A DNA stretch of 7,747 nt from DRGV01 sp018903055 [NCBI: bacterium] (GCA_018903055.1 JAHIPW010000155.1:1-7747); one strand, 5' to 3'. Positions 1 through 5,535 are shown, counted from the stretch's first letter. Notes: generated from the letters alone by a model not told the origin. A program made the numbers and translations.

Positions 1-138
1 AGAGACTCTTAACCCCGGAGCGGCTTAGAGCCTCTTATGAACGAAGTGAATTAGAGACTCTTAACCCCGGAGCGGCTTAGAGCCTCTTATGAACGAAGTG
101 AATTAGAGATTCTTAACCCCGGAGCGGCTTAGAGCCTC
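1..138. repeat. 52-bp tandem repeat, two exact copies plus one partial
   Basis: Copies at 1-52 and 53-104 are identical. A third copy at 105-138 matches the first 34 bases with one change (C to T at 110) and then diverges into the leader of the GIY-YIG gene. The array may extend left of the window. Each full unit contains ACCCCGGAGCGG and an imperfect dyad centred on ACGAAGT (41-47 and 93-99), with CTCT and AGAG as outer arms. Stop codons occur throughout, so the array is not coding. The copies abut without unique spacers, so it is not a CRISPR array. Its function is unknown; placement directly before a GIY-YIG gene suggests the two belong together. Confidence 0.9.
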
Positions 139-165
139 ATGACGTGAGGGAAGCGGAGGGGCCAA

Positions 166-456
166 ATGTCCAGCGAGTTCTGGTACGTGTATATCCTCCA
201 GTGCAACGATGGTTCATACTACACTGGGATTACTCCTAATATTAATCAGCGCCTGCGGAAGCATAATGCGAGTAAGGGGTGCAGATATACAAGGGCTAGA
301 ACACCTGTCGAGTTAGTTTTTCAGGAGAGGCATCCTAATAAGTCCATAGCCCGAAGGCGTGAAATTGAAATAAAAGATTATAGCAGACAGAAAAAAGAGA
401 ATTTGATAAGAACAAATAAGGTCAGGGGTTTCTCTCGGGAGGTACCCTCGAGATAA
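166..456 (+). CDS. GIY-YIG domain protein (UPF0213/YhbQ-like)
   Basis: This 96-residue protein is a single-domain GIY-YIG nuclease-superfamily member of the size usual for the UPF0213/YhbQ group. The paired motifs are YVYIL (residues 7-11) and YYTG (18-21). Arg29 follows in the first helix, then HN at 33-34, RYTR at 40-43 and the RRRExxIK block at 63-70. Glu66 would be the metal-binding catalytic residue. Cellular role is unsettled for this family; DNA binding or nicking is plausible but not shown here. The ATG at 166 has a good ribosome site (GGAGGGG, 155-161). It is the only clear intact plus-strand gene and lies directly behind a 52-bp tandem array. Its last residues, SREVPSR, are encoded by a near-palindrome at 433-453 that runs up to the stop codon. 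Family identity is secure; a mobile or passenger nature is inference. Confidence 0.9.
   Translation: MSSEFWYVYILQCNDGSYYTGITPNINQRLRKHNASKGCRYTRARTPVELVFQERHPNKSIARRREIEIKDYSRQKKENLIRTNKVRGFSREVPSR
433..453. repeat. Near-palindrome at the 3' end of the GIY-YIG gene
   Basis: The arms TCTCGGG (433-439) and CCTCGAGA (446-453) pair with one G-T pair around a GGTACC-containing centre. The element encodes the last seven residues and ends immediately before the TAA at 454-456. No T-run follows, so it is not a standard intrinsic terminator. Confidence 0.6.
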
Positions 457-480
457 ACTTATCCCCTCACCTCCACCATA

Positions 481-580
481 ACACGGATGCACACAGATAA
501 CAGCACGGATTGACACAGATTTATCCATAATTATCCGTGTATTTAATCCTAAATAGTGAGCAGAACAAAGAAATCCGTGT
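481..580. repeat. ACACGGAT / ATCCGTGT repeat cluster
   Basis: ACACGGAT at 481-488 and GCACGGAT at 503-510 are direct copies; ATCCGTGT at 533-540 and 573-580 are inverted copies. CACAGAT variants lie between them (492-498 and 514-520). The arms could fold into nested hairpins. No ORF is supported in 457-660. The same octamer recurs about 6.4 kb away, in front of the aldolase gene. Confidence 0.8.
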
Positions 581-613
581 CTAAAGAGAGAGAAGTAATA
601 AATATTGGAGAAT

Positions 614-643
614 AAAAAAGGCCGCCTAAAAAGACGGCTTTTT
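614..643 (-). terminator. Intrinsic terminator after gspG, probably bidirectional
   Basis: AAAAAAGGCCG (614-624) pairs with CGGCTTTTT (635-643) through a stem with one bulged G. Read on the minus strand the hairpin is followed by a run of T (CCTTTTTTATT), and it lies 17 bases beyond the gspG stop codon. It also has a T-run on the plus strand, so it could stop transcripts coming from the GIY-YIG side. Confidence 0.75.
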
Positions 644-660
644 CCATTTCTAAATATTTT

Positions 661-1146
661 TTATTTGATACAGGTTCTCACAATGTCCTCATTCCAACCC
701 GTTCCTCCTGCTACCCCATCCTTTCCATAAGAGATGATATCGCAGGAGCCGTCATTATTGCGCTGATAGACGTACTTATTCCCCCAGGGATCTGTGGGCT
801 CCTCTACTGTCGCCGGCTTGCAGCCGCATCCCCCGCCGGTAGTGACAGCAAATCTTCGATACTTTATGTACGGCCCATTCCAGGCATCAAGGTTCTCACC
901 TGATTCAGCAGACGGTTTCTTCACTAGAGCGGGAAGGCCTTGACTCGTAGAGGGAAAATGGCCGATGGTGAGGCGATACATTTCCAAAGAGATGCTGAAG
1001 ATATCCATCTCTGCTTTGGCTGCCTTTACCCTTACTTCCTCTTTGCGATGGGGAAGGATCTTCACCGCAGCAATAGATGCTATCAATCCCATGATAACTA
1101 TGACCACCATGAGTTCAATAAGGGTTATGCCTCTTCCTTTATTCAT
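661..1146 (-). CDS. gspG: Type II secretion major pseudopilin, GspG-like
   Basis: The 161-residue product has a type III prepilin signal: a short basic leader (MNKGRG), processing expected after Gly6, and ITLIE following, so Glu11 is mature Glu5. Residues 7-28 form the hydrophobic N-terminal helix. The globular part has the GspG landmarks: YRL (57-59), FPSTSQGLPALV (64-75), GPYIK (91-95), DPWGNKYVY (119-127) and ISYGKDG (138-144). GspG subunits are cleaved by the prepilin peptidase and assemble into the periplasmic pseudopilus. An unusual stretch at 100-118 carries CGC (107-109), and further cysteines sit at 135 and 159. Isoleucine rather than phenylalanine occupies mature position 1. No other secretion genes lie in the window. 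The start follows the coiled-coil gene by 13 bases; the only purine-rich ribosome site (near 1164-1170) is rather far upstream. A related type IV pilin is the alternative, less likely given the GspG signature. Confidence 0.88.
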   Translation of the reverse strand: MNKGRGITLIELMVVIVIMGLIASIAAVKILPHRKEEVRVKAAKAEMDIFSISLEMYRLTIGHFPSTSQGLPALVKKPSAESGENLDAWNGPYIKYRRFAVTTGGGCGCKPATVEEPTDPWGNKYVYQRNNDGSCDIISYGKDGVAGGTGWNEDIVRTCIK

Positions 1147-1159
1147 TTCAAAGATTACT

Positions 1160-1513
1160 TTATCTCCTTACTTTTTTGATCTCTTTCTCTTTCCTTCGAA
1201 TCTTTGTCTCCAGATTCTTTATCTCTTCACTCAGAGACTTTAATCCTTTCTCAGAGATCTTTCCGCTCTTGACCAGATGGTGGGTCTTCTTCCCCAACTC
1301 CTTCAATTTTCTATCCATCCCCTGGACCAAAGGAATAGTCTCCAACCTCAATCTACTAATCCTGGCTGTCTTTCCCACCTCTTCTCTCGCCTTTTTAGCC
1401 AAGGTGGTCGTCCTCTTCCTAAACTCTGCCAGCCTTTTCTTTGCCTCTTCCAAATCCCTGATCAGGCTTTTCCTTGTCCTCTCCAGAATCTTCTCCACTT
1501 CTTTCTTTATCAT
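1160..1513 (-). CDS. Small basic coiled-coil protein of unknown function
   Basis: The 117-residue product is almost entirely charged alpha helix with heptad spacing. Residues 1-45 and 80-117 are rich in Lys, Arg and Glu. A less charged hinge, LRLETIPLVQGMDRKLKELG, lies near 54-73. There is no signal peptide, membrane segment or cysteine. I chose the ATG at 1511-1513: GAAGGGA lies just upstream and AGGAGG slightly further. A TTG at 1538-1540 would add nine residues made from the ribosome-site bases themselves and is unlikely. The gene heads a two-gene unit with gspG (13-base gap), behind an extended -10 promoter at 1673-1702. I do not recognise a named family. A structural or DNA/membrane-associated role is possible, and a link to the pseudopilin is inferred only from adjacency. 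Confidence 0.75.
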   Translation of the reverse strand: MIKKEVEKILERTRKSLIRDLEEAKKRLAEFRKRTTTLAKKAREEVGKTARISRLRLETIPLVQGMDRKLKELGKKTHHLVKSGKISEKGLKSLSEEIKNLETKIRRKEKEIKKVRR

Positions 1514-1540
1514 TTCTCCCTTCTCCCTCCTTTTTTTCAA

Positions 1541-1665
1541 CTTCTCTGAGTCGAGGAATCGGTGTTACCCCGTTACTCCCTTACCCCCTTACTCCGTTTC
1601 ACCCTTTTTCCGTCTCCCCGTTTCATCTCACCTGCTCACTTTCTCCATTACTCTCTAACAGCTTA
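1541..1665 (-). repeat. Purine-rich low-complexity leader of the coiled-coil/gspG unit
   Basis: On the minus strand this stretch is a run of short purine-rich words: GAGTAA, GGGTAA, GTGAAACGG, GAAACGGGGAG and related forms, repeated irregularly. It lies between the promoter at 1673-1702 and the first gene, and would form a 5' untranslated leader of about 150 bases. No ORF or riboswitch fold could be recognised in it. Confidence 0.55.
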
Positions 1666-1672
1666 TGTTCAA

Positions 1673-1702
1673 AGTATAGCACATTATTTAAACTTTTGTA
1701 AG
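1673..1702 (-). promoter_or_regulatory. Extended -10 sigma-70-type promoter for the coiled-coil/gspG unit
   Basis: On the minus strand the -10 box is TATACT (1673-1678), preceded immediately by TGC, an extended -10 motif. CTTACA (1697-1702) is a 4/6 match to the -35 consensus at an 18-base spacing. It lies three bases beyond the nfo stop codon and faces the coiled-coil and gspG genes. Confidence 0.6.
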
Positions 1703-1705
1703 TAA

Positions 1706-2545
1706 TCATTTGGCTAATTTCCGGAGAATTGCTAAGTTGCTTACATCGTCCCCTGATTCTTTAAAGGGGGTCTCAATGATGATTGGTAGATTTCTCATTG
1801 CTGGATGATGCAATAGGGCCCGGAAGCCTTCCTCTCCGATATATCCCTTCCCAATGTGCCAGTGGCGATCGATACGGGAACCCATGGGAGACTTTGAATC
1901 ATTGGCATGGACAACCTTTAATTTCTTCAAGCCAATTAAATTATCAAATAATTTTAAAGTTTCAGAAACGGCCTTTTTCGTCCTAAAATCATATCCGCTA
2001 ACAAAACCATGGCAGGTATCGAGGCAAATCCCAATTCTTTCTTTTTCTTTGATATTCTCAATGATTTTTGCAATCTCTTCGAATCTGCTGCCCAGTTCTC
2101 TTCCTGCCCCGGCGGTATTTTCTAAAAGAAGTATGACCTCATTCTTAATCCTGTTAAAAGCGGTATTTATTCCTTCACTCACCCTCTCCAACCCTTCTTC
2201 CCGACTGGATTCACCAAAGCTTCCGATATGAGTAACGAGATAGGGTGCTCCCAAGACCTCGGATCTTTTTAAATCTTCTTCTAAGGCATTTACTGATTTG
2301 AGATATAATCCAATTTTAGGAGAAGCAAGGTTGGGAAGATAGGGTATATGGACGATGAGGGGATGAATGTCAAATCTTTCTAAATCATCCTTTAATCTTT
2401 TTACCTCATCGGAAAGGAGTTCCTTCAGTTGCCATCCCCGTGGGTTCCGGGAAAAAATCTGAGCAGTGTTGCAGCCTATCCTCTTTGCCCTCTCTGCCAC
2501 CTGATATATCTTTCCGGCAATGGAAATATGAGCCCCAAACCTCAT
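1706..2545 (-). CDS. nfo: Endonuclease IV (AP endonuclease / deoxyribonuclease IV)
   Basis: This 279-residue TIM-barrel enzyme cuts the backbone 5' to abasic sites and removes blocked 3' ends in base-excision repair. All nine zinc ligands of E. coli Nfo are present at a constant offset of three: His66, His106, Glu142, Asp176, His179, His213, Asp226, His228 and Glu258. The surrounding motifs are VHIPYL, THIGS, LLENTAG, CLDTCHGF, VHANDSK, DRHWHIGKG and IIIETP. The protein is full length for the family. The ATG at 2543-2545 gives the conserved MRFGAH start; its ribosome site (GGTGG) is weak. Upstream lies the S23 remnant with its repeats rather than a clear promoter; downstream, three bases past the stop, a promoter for the next genes begins. 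Function is assigned with high confidence. Confidence 0.96.
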   Translation of the reverse strand: MRFGAHISIAGKIYQVAERAKRIGCNTAQIFSRNPRGWQLKELLSDEVKRLKDDLERFDIHPLIVHIPYLPNLASPKIGLYLKSVNALEEDLKRSEVLGAPYLVTHIGSFGESSREEGLERVSEGINTAFNRIKNEVILLLENTAGAGRELGSRFEEIAKIIENIKEKERIGICLDTCHGFVSGYDFRTKKAVSETLKLFDNLIGLKKLKVVHANDSKSPMGSRIDRHWHIGKGYIGEEGFRALLHHPAMRNLPIIIETPFKESGDDVSNLAILRKLAK

Positions 2546-2596
2546 GGATTACCACCAATGTAAAATGCAAAAAAGAGGGTTAAGCGAAAAGCGGAA

Positions 2597-2698
2597 AAGC
2601 GTTAAGCGGTGAAGAATTTGAGTGATAAGATTGAAAGTTTTGAGAATCTTGAAGTCTGGAAACTTGCCCACCAAAAAGCCAAAAAACCCTTAACGCTT
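2597..2698. repeat. TTAAGCG repeats forming inverted arms around the S23 remnant
   Basis: GTTAAGCG, AAAAGCG, AAAAGCG and GTTAAGCG words run through 2579-2608. AAGCGTTAAG (2597-2606) is exactly complementary to CTTAACGCTT (2689-2698), so 10-base inverted arms enclose the S23-like coding fragment. This looks like the ends of a small element, but no flanking duplication was found. Confidence 0.65.
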
Positions 2699-2764
2699 AA
2701 CGTTCTTATTCACTTATTCACTTATTCACTTATTTACTTGTTACTTGTTACTTGTTACTTGTAA
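2609..2764 (+). pseudogene. Truncated S23 / four-helix-bundle protein gene remnant
   Basis: A GTG at 2609 opens 51 codons ending at TAA 2762-2764. Residues 6-21, DKIESFENLEVWKLAH, match the N-terminus typical of the S23/four-helix-bundle family (first found in 23S rRNA intervening sequences), which begins with FEDLEVWKKA and normally runs to about 120 residues. After about residue 24 the similarity stops: the rest is translated TTAAGCG, CTTATTCA and CTTGTTA repeat sequence. The fragment therefore keeps only the first part of helix 1. There is no clear ribosome site, and an in-frame TAA lies six bases before the GTG. It overlaps the 3' end of the PHP gene on the other strand. I read it as a decayed or repeat-truncated gene. 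A functional micropeptide is unlikely. Recognition rests on one short motif. Confidence 0.65.
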
Positions 2765-2771
2765 CTTGTAA
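2705..2771. repeat. Double microsatellite: CTTATTCA x4 then CTTGTTA x5
   Basis: CTTATTCA is repeated exactly at 2705, 2713 and 2721, with a variant CTTATTTA at 2729. The seven-base unit CTTGTTA follows at 2737, 2744 and 2751, with CTTGTAA at 2758 and 2765. The array joins the S23 remnant directly to the PHP gene. On the minus strand it supplies the last seven codons and the stop codon of that gene. Confidence 0.9.
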
Positions 2772-4160
2772 TTTCTTATGGACAAGAGGAAGGATGGCCA
2801 TAATAAGAAGAAGAGCCCCAGAGAATAAAAGGATATTTCCTAAAACAAAGAGGGTTTCATTATATTCCAGATAGCGAACCCAAAGATTTAAGAATATAAC
2901 TCCCTTAGAAAAGAGAAGGAGAGCTATTCCAATTACCGCTAAATTTAAAAATATAGGCCTTATCCTAATGAGGTACAAAAGGAAATAGAATATAATTGAC
3001 CAGATAATCCAAGATAGGAGTTGGGGACTATTTAAACTGGAGAAGTAGTAGAACATTCCTACAAATGGCTCGAAGAGATATCTTAGCCTATTCTGGGGTT
3101 CAATCCTATCATAGAGAATTACTTTGAATAGATTCGTTTTTCTATTGCGTAGAGCGGTAACAATTGCTTCTTCTCTTTCTTTGTTGTTTAGATTTGACCA
3201 GTTCTCTATATGGACTGAAGTCCAGATGTGAGAGGCGCTTCCCCAACCATGCCAGTTACTCGACCCTATCATGATAAGATTATTTTTCTGGCAGACATTC
3301 TTGATCGCTTCCCGAATAGATTCCTCAGGCCCCAGGACGCGAGCGGTATAAATTTCAAACCCGTCCACTCCAGAATTAGCCAGTTTTTCTAAAGTATGGA
3401 ATTTTTTCCGCCACCAATGGGGGACGATGACCGCTCCTTTGTATTTCTCATGAACTAAGTGGGTAACCTTAGCGATCTCTCTACCGTATTTCCGTTCATC
3501 TACTACCTCATCAATTCCCAGAAGGAGGAAGTTTTCTCCCTGCTTTCCCGTGTAACACTTTACCTCCTGCCCAGTAATAATTACTGCTTGAGGATATTTT
3601 TCTTTGGCTATCTCCTTCGCTCTTCTCGCCCCTTCTAATGTCCGGGGATGATCGGTAATCGCCCAGACATCAAAGCCGTGAGCCAAGTGCCATCTTATAT
3701 TCTCTTCTGGAGTAGCAATCCCTTCATGGGAATAGGTAGTGTGGCTGTGGAGATCGACTAAGATTTCCTCAGAACTTTCTGGCTGTAAGCTATACTTTGG
3801 AAGAGGTGCCAAGGTAATAAAAAGGCAGATTAAAGTAAAGGATATGATGACCTTAAATAGCCCCCTTAATTCTTTGAGAAGATTAACTCTTCTCTTCAAA
3901 TTAAAGAGAAGATAGAAGATAACTATCCAGGCCAGCCAGGAGAGGGTCTGAAATCTAAAATTTGTAGAACGCCAGAAATATTGGGAGGTTCCCACAAAGG
4001 GCTCAAGGATATAGGCGACCGGAGGAATCTTTATCTTGTATCCTTCCACGGGCAGGCCAGTTACTCCATCGAGGAGTTTTAATCGCGGAGTGGGGAGCAA
4101 GAAAAGAATGAAGAGAAAAATAATGAAAAAAATTAGCTTTCCATGTTTCGTAGATAACAT
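2748..4160 (-). CDS. Membrane-anchored PHP-domain (metal-dependent hydrolase) protein with duplicated flanking module
   Basis: The 470-residue protein has a PHP domain (about 133-345) between membrane segments. Likely metal ligands are HSH (138-140), TDH (169-171), GQE (197-199), PHW (247-249) and a variant last motif SSNWH (300-304), where GSDxH is usual. PHP domains hydrolyse phosphoesters; the substrate here is unknown. Predicted membrane segments are about 9-22, 73-88, 102-120, 381-398, 403-425 and 436-460. Basic residues at 88-103 and 399-402 suggest that the PHP domain faces outside. Residues 50-90 and 361-401 are copies of one module: EPFVG, an aromatic stretch, then LSWxxWxIIFYxL. The ATG at 4158-4160 has AGGA eight bases upstream; a TTG six bases earlier is less likely. 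tRNA-Leu ends 19 bases upstream. The last seven residues (LQVTSNK) are encoded by the CTTGTTA array. Confidence 0.82.
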   Translation of the reverse strand: MLSTKHGKLIFFIIFLFILFLLPTPRLKLLDGVTGLPVEGYKIKIPPVAYILEPFVGTSQYFWRSTNFRFQTLSWLAWIVIFYLLFNLKRRVNLLKELRGLFKVIISFTLICLFITLAPLPKYSLQPESSEEILVDLHSHTTYSHEGIATPEENIRWHLAHGFDVWAITDHPRTLEGARRAKEIAKEKYPQAVIITGQEVKCYTGKQGENFLLLGIDEVVDERKYGREIAKVTHLVHEKYKGAVIVPHWWRKKFHTLEKLANSGVDGFEIYTARVLGPEESIREAIKNVCQKNNLIMIGSSNWHGWGSASHIWTSVHIENWSNLNNKEREEAIVTALRNRKTNLFKVILYDRIEPQNRLRYLFEPFVGMFYYFSSLNSPQLLSWIIWSIIFYFLLYLIRIRPIFLNLAVIGIALLLFSKGVIFLNLWVRYLEYNETLFVLGNILLFSGALLLIMAILPLVHKKLQVTSNK

Positions 4161-4179
4161 AATCAATATCCTAAAAATT

Positions 4180-4271
4180 TGGTGCCAGAGGTCGGAGTCG
4201 AACCGACACAGGGTTTAAGCCCCACTGGATTTTGAGTCCAGCGTGTCTACCAATTCCACCACTCTGGCACC
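4180..4271 (-). tRNA. tRNA-Leu (anticodon CAA)
   Basis: The 5' end is at 4271. The acceptor stem GGTGCCA pairs with TGGCACC and the discriminator base is A (4180). The anticodon stem is CTGGA/TCCAG with loop CTCAAAA, so the anticodon CAA lies at 4232-4234 and reads UUG codons. The T arm is GTCGG-TTCGACT-CCGAC, and a long variable arm marks a class II tRNA, as expected for leucine. The 3' CCA is not encoded. It lies 19 bases before the PHP gene on the same strand, so a shared transcript is possible. Confidence 0.96.
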
Positions 4272-4284
4272 GCTTTCTCTTATT

Positions 4285-4331
4285 CCCCGTAAAGTCGTCC
4301 GTCCGTCTTTGTCGGACGGACTCCCACGGGG
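4285..4331. repeat. Large GC-rich hairpin between the tRNA and phosphofructokinase genes
   Basis: The outer arms CCCCGT (4285-4290) and ACGGGG (4326-4331) enclose inner nine-base arms GTCCGTCCG and CGGACGGAC with a seven-base loop TCTTTGT. There is no T-run on either side, so intrinsic termination is unlikely. It resembles a palindromic intergenic repeat and may affect tRNA transcript ends or be a mobile remnant. Confidence 0.7.
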
Positions 4332-4335
4332 CAGG

Positions 4336-4500
4336 TGCGTCTTTTCTTATTCGCGTGTATTCGCGTTTTGGCTTTTTCTTTGCGTCTTTCAGTTTTCTTT
4401 TGCGCTTTTGCGGTTGCAATTCGCGTTGATTTCCGCCACACTAACGGCGGACAGGCGTATTTTGTTTATTGCGTTATTGTCTGACAGTTCGCGTTGATTC
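4336..4500. repeat. TTCGCG / TGCGTCTTT repeat region
   Basis: ATTCGCGT occurs at 4349-4356 and 4359-4366. The longer TTCGCGTTGATT is exactly repeated at 4420-4431 and 4488-4499. TGCGTCTTT occurs at 4337-4345 and 4381-4389. TCCGCC (4432-4437) and GGCGGA (4446-4451) form a small hairpin. No coding sequence is supported between 4272 and 4503. Confidence 0.7.
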
Positions 4501-4503
4501 GTG

Positions 4504-5535
4504 TCACTTGAAGAAGACCTTTGCTAAGTCCCGCCATTTCTTATCTACGGTCTTCAATTTTGCTACTGCTTTTTCTAAGGGAACATCGATTATTTCGTTT
4601 CCCCTTAAAGCAACCATCCTCCCAAACTTTTTCTTAGCCACTAAATCGGCTGCTTTTACCCCACACCTCGTTCCCAGCATCCTATCAAATAAGGTAGGAG
4701 GCCCTCCCCTCTGGATGTGACCGATGACCGATGCCCTGGTTTCGAGCCCGGTCTTCTCCTTTATTATTGTTGCCAGATCCTCTCCCACCCCCCTCTTCCT
4801 CAATATCATATGGCCGAACTGGTCTAATTTCTCCTTTTCCGCCCCCATTCCGGGAATCTTTATTCCCTCAGAGGTTACCACTAAGGCATAGTTCTTTCTC
4901 TTATGAACTTTCTTTAGGTGCCTACACATCTTATCGATATCTACTCTTTCCTCGGGGATGAGAATCCAGTCGGCCCCAGAAGCCATGCCGGTGAATAACG
5001 CCACCCAGCCAGCGTGCCTTCCCATGACCTCTAAGATCATTATTCGCCTGTGAGATCTTCCAGTATCCCTTAATCTCTCCGCGGCATCGACAGCAATGGT
5101 CACTGAGGTATCGAAACCAAAGGTATAGTCTGTGGCAGATAGGTCATTATCCATAGTCTTGGGAACGCCCACCACCTTTACCTTACATTCCTTATATAGT
5201 CTGTTCGCTACGCCCAGGGTATCCTCACCGCCCATGGCGATGAGCCCATCGAGTTTGAGCCTCTTAATGTTCTTTAAGGACTTCTCTACCCCTCCCTTCT
5301 CTTTGAAGGGATTGATCCTTGAGGTCCCCAGAATAGTACCTCCTCTACCGACGATTTCTTCCACATCCTTTAGTTTCAAGGGCTTACTCTTTCCCTCAAT
5401 GAGGCCCTTGTATCCTTCCAATATTCCAATGACTTCAAAACCATAATCGAAGGCTCTGGCCACTGCTCCTCTTATGGCCGGGTTCAATCCCGGACAGTCT
5501 CCCCCTCCAGTCAATATCCCAATCCGTTTTGCCAT
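4504..5535 (-). CDS. 6-phosphofructokinase, PPi-type active site (group III-like)
   Basis: The 343-residue enzyme phosphorylates fructose-6-phosphate to fructose-1,6-bisphosphate in the cytoplasm. Motifs seen are GGGDCPGLN (10-18), GGEDTLG (102-108), PKTMDNDL (125-132) with catalytic Asp129, the MGRHAGW substrate motif (171-177) and a GHIQRGG block with downstream FDRMLGTR. Asp105 and Lys126 occupy the two positions that are Gly in ATP-dependent E. coli PfkA (104 and 124). In characterised members Asp and Lys there go with pyrophosphate use and a reversible reaction. GGEDTLGVA with PKTxDND is the pattern of the Amycolatopsis PPi enzyme in the mixed-substrate group III. The ATG at 5533-5535 has AGGAGG six bases upstream; an earlier in-frame start is not needed. 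It is the third gene after aldolase and GxxExxY (55-base gap). Phosphofructokinase identity is certain; the phosphoryl donor is inferred. Confidence 0.95.
   Translation of the reverse strand: MAKRIGILTGGGDCPGLNPAIRGAVARAFDYGFEVIGILEGYKGLIEGKSKPLKLKDVEEIVGRGGTILGTSRINPFKEKGGVEKSLKNIKRLKLDGLIAMGGEDTLGVANRLYKECKVKVVGVPKTMDNDLSATDYTFGFDTSVTIAVDAAERLRDTGRSHRRIMILEVMGRHAGWVALFTGMASGADWILIPEERVDIDKMCRHLKKVHKRKNYALVVTSEGIKIPGMGAEKEKLDQFGHMILRKRGVGEDLATIIKEKTGLETRASVIGHIQRGGPPTLFDRMLGTRCGVKAADLVAKKKFGRMVALRGNEIIDVPLEKAVAKLKTVDKKWRDLAKVFFK

Noticed and set aside
1-138. Possible CRISPR array at the left edge
   Set aside because: The 52-bp copies abut each other with no unique spacers and are longer than typical CRISPR repeats; no cas gene is present.
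1176-1658. 160-codon plus-strand reading frame opposite the coiled-coil gene
   Set aside because: It is the complement of a Lys/Glu/Arg-rich helix and purine-rich leader, which gives a Ser/Phe/Leu-rich frame without a plausible fold or ribosome site. The minus-strand gene explains the open frame.
1854-2231. Plus-strand reading frames inside nfo, and similar ones inside the phosphofructokinase and aldolase genes
   Set aside because: They lie wholly inside well-identified minus-strand genes and show no recognisable domains.
2609-2764. S23 remnant as a functional small gene
   Set aside because: Only the first part of helix 1 is present, the rest is translated repeat, and no ribosome site is seen; it is listed as a pseudogene.
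4285-4331. GC-rich hairpin as terminator for phosphofructokinase or the tRNA
   Set aside because: No T-run follows on either strand, and it lies upstream of the tRNA in the direction of transcription.
4171-4419. 82-codon minus-strand reading frame across the tRNA
   Set aside because: It translates the tRNA-Leu gene and the hairpin repeat; these non-coding features account for the sequence.
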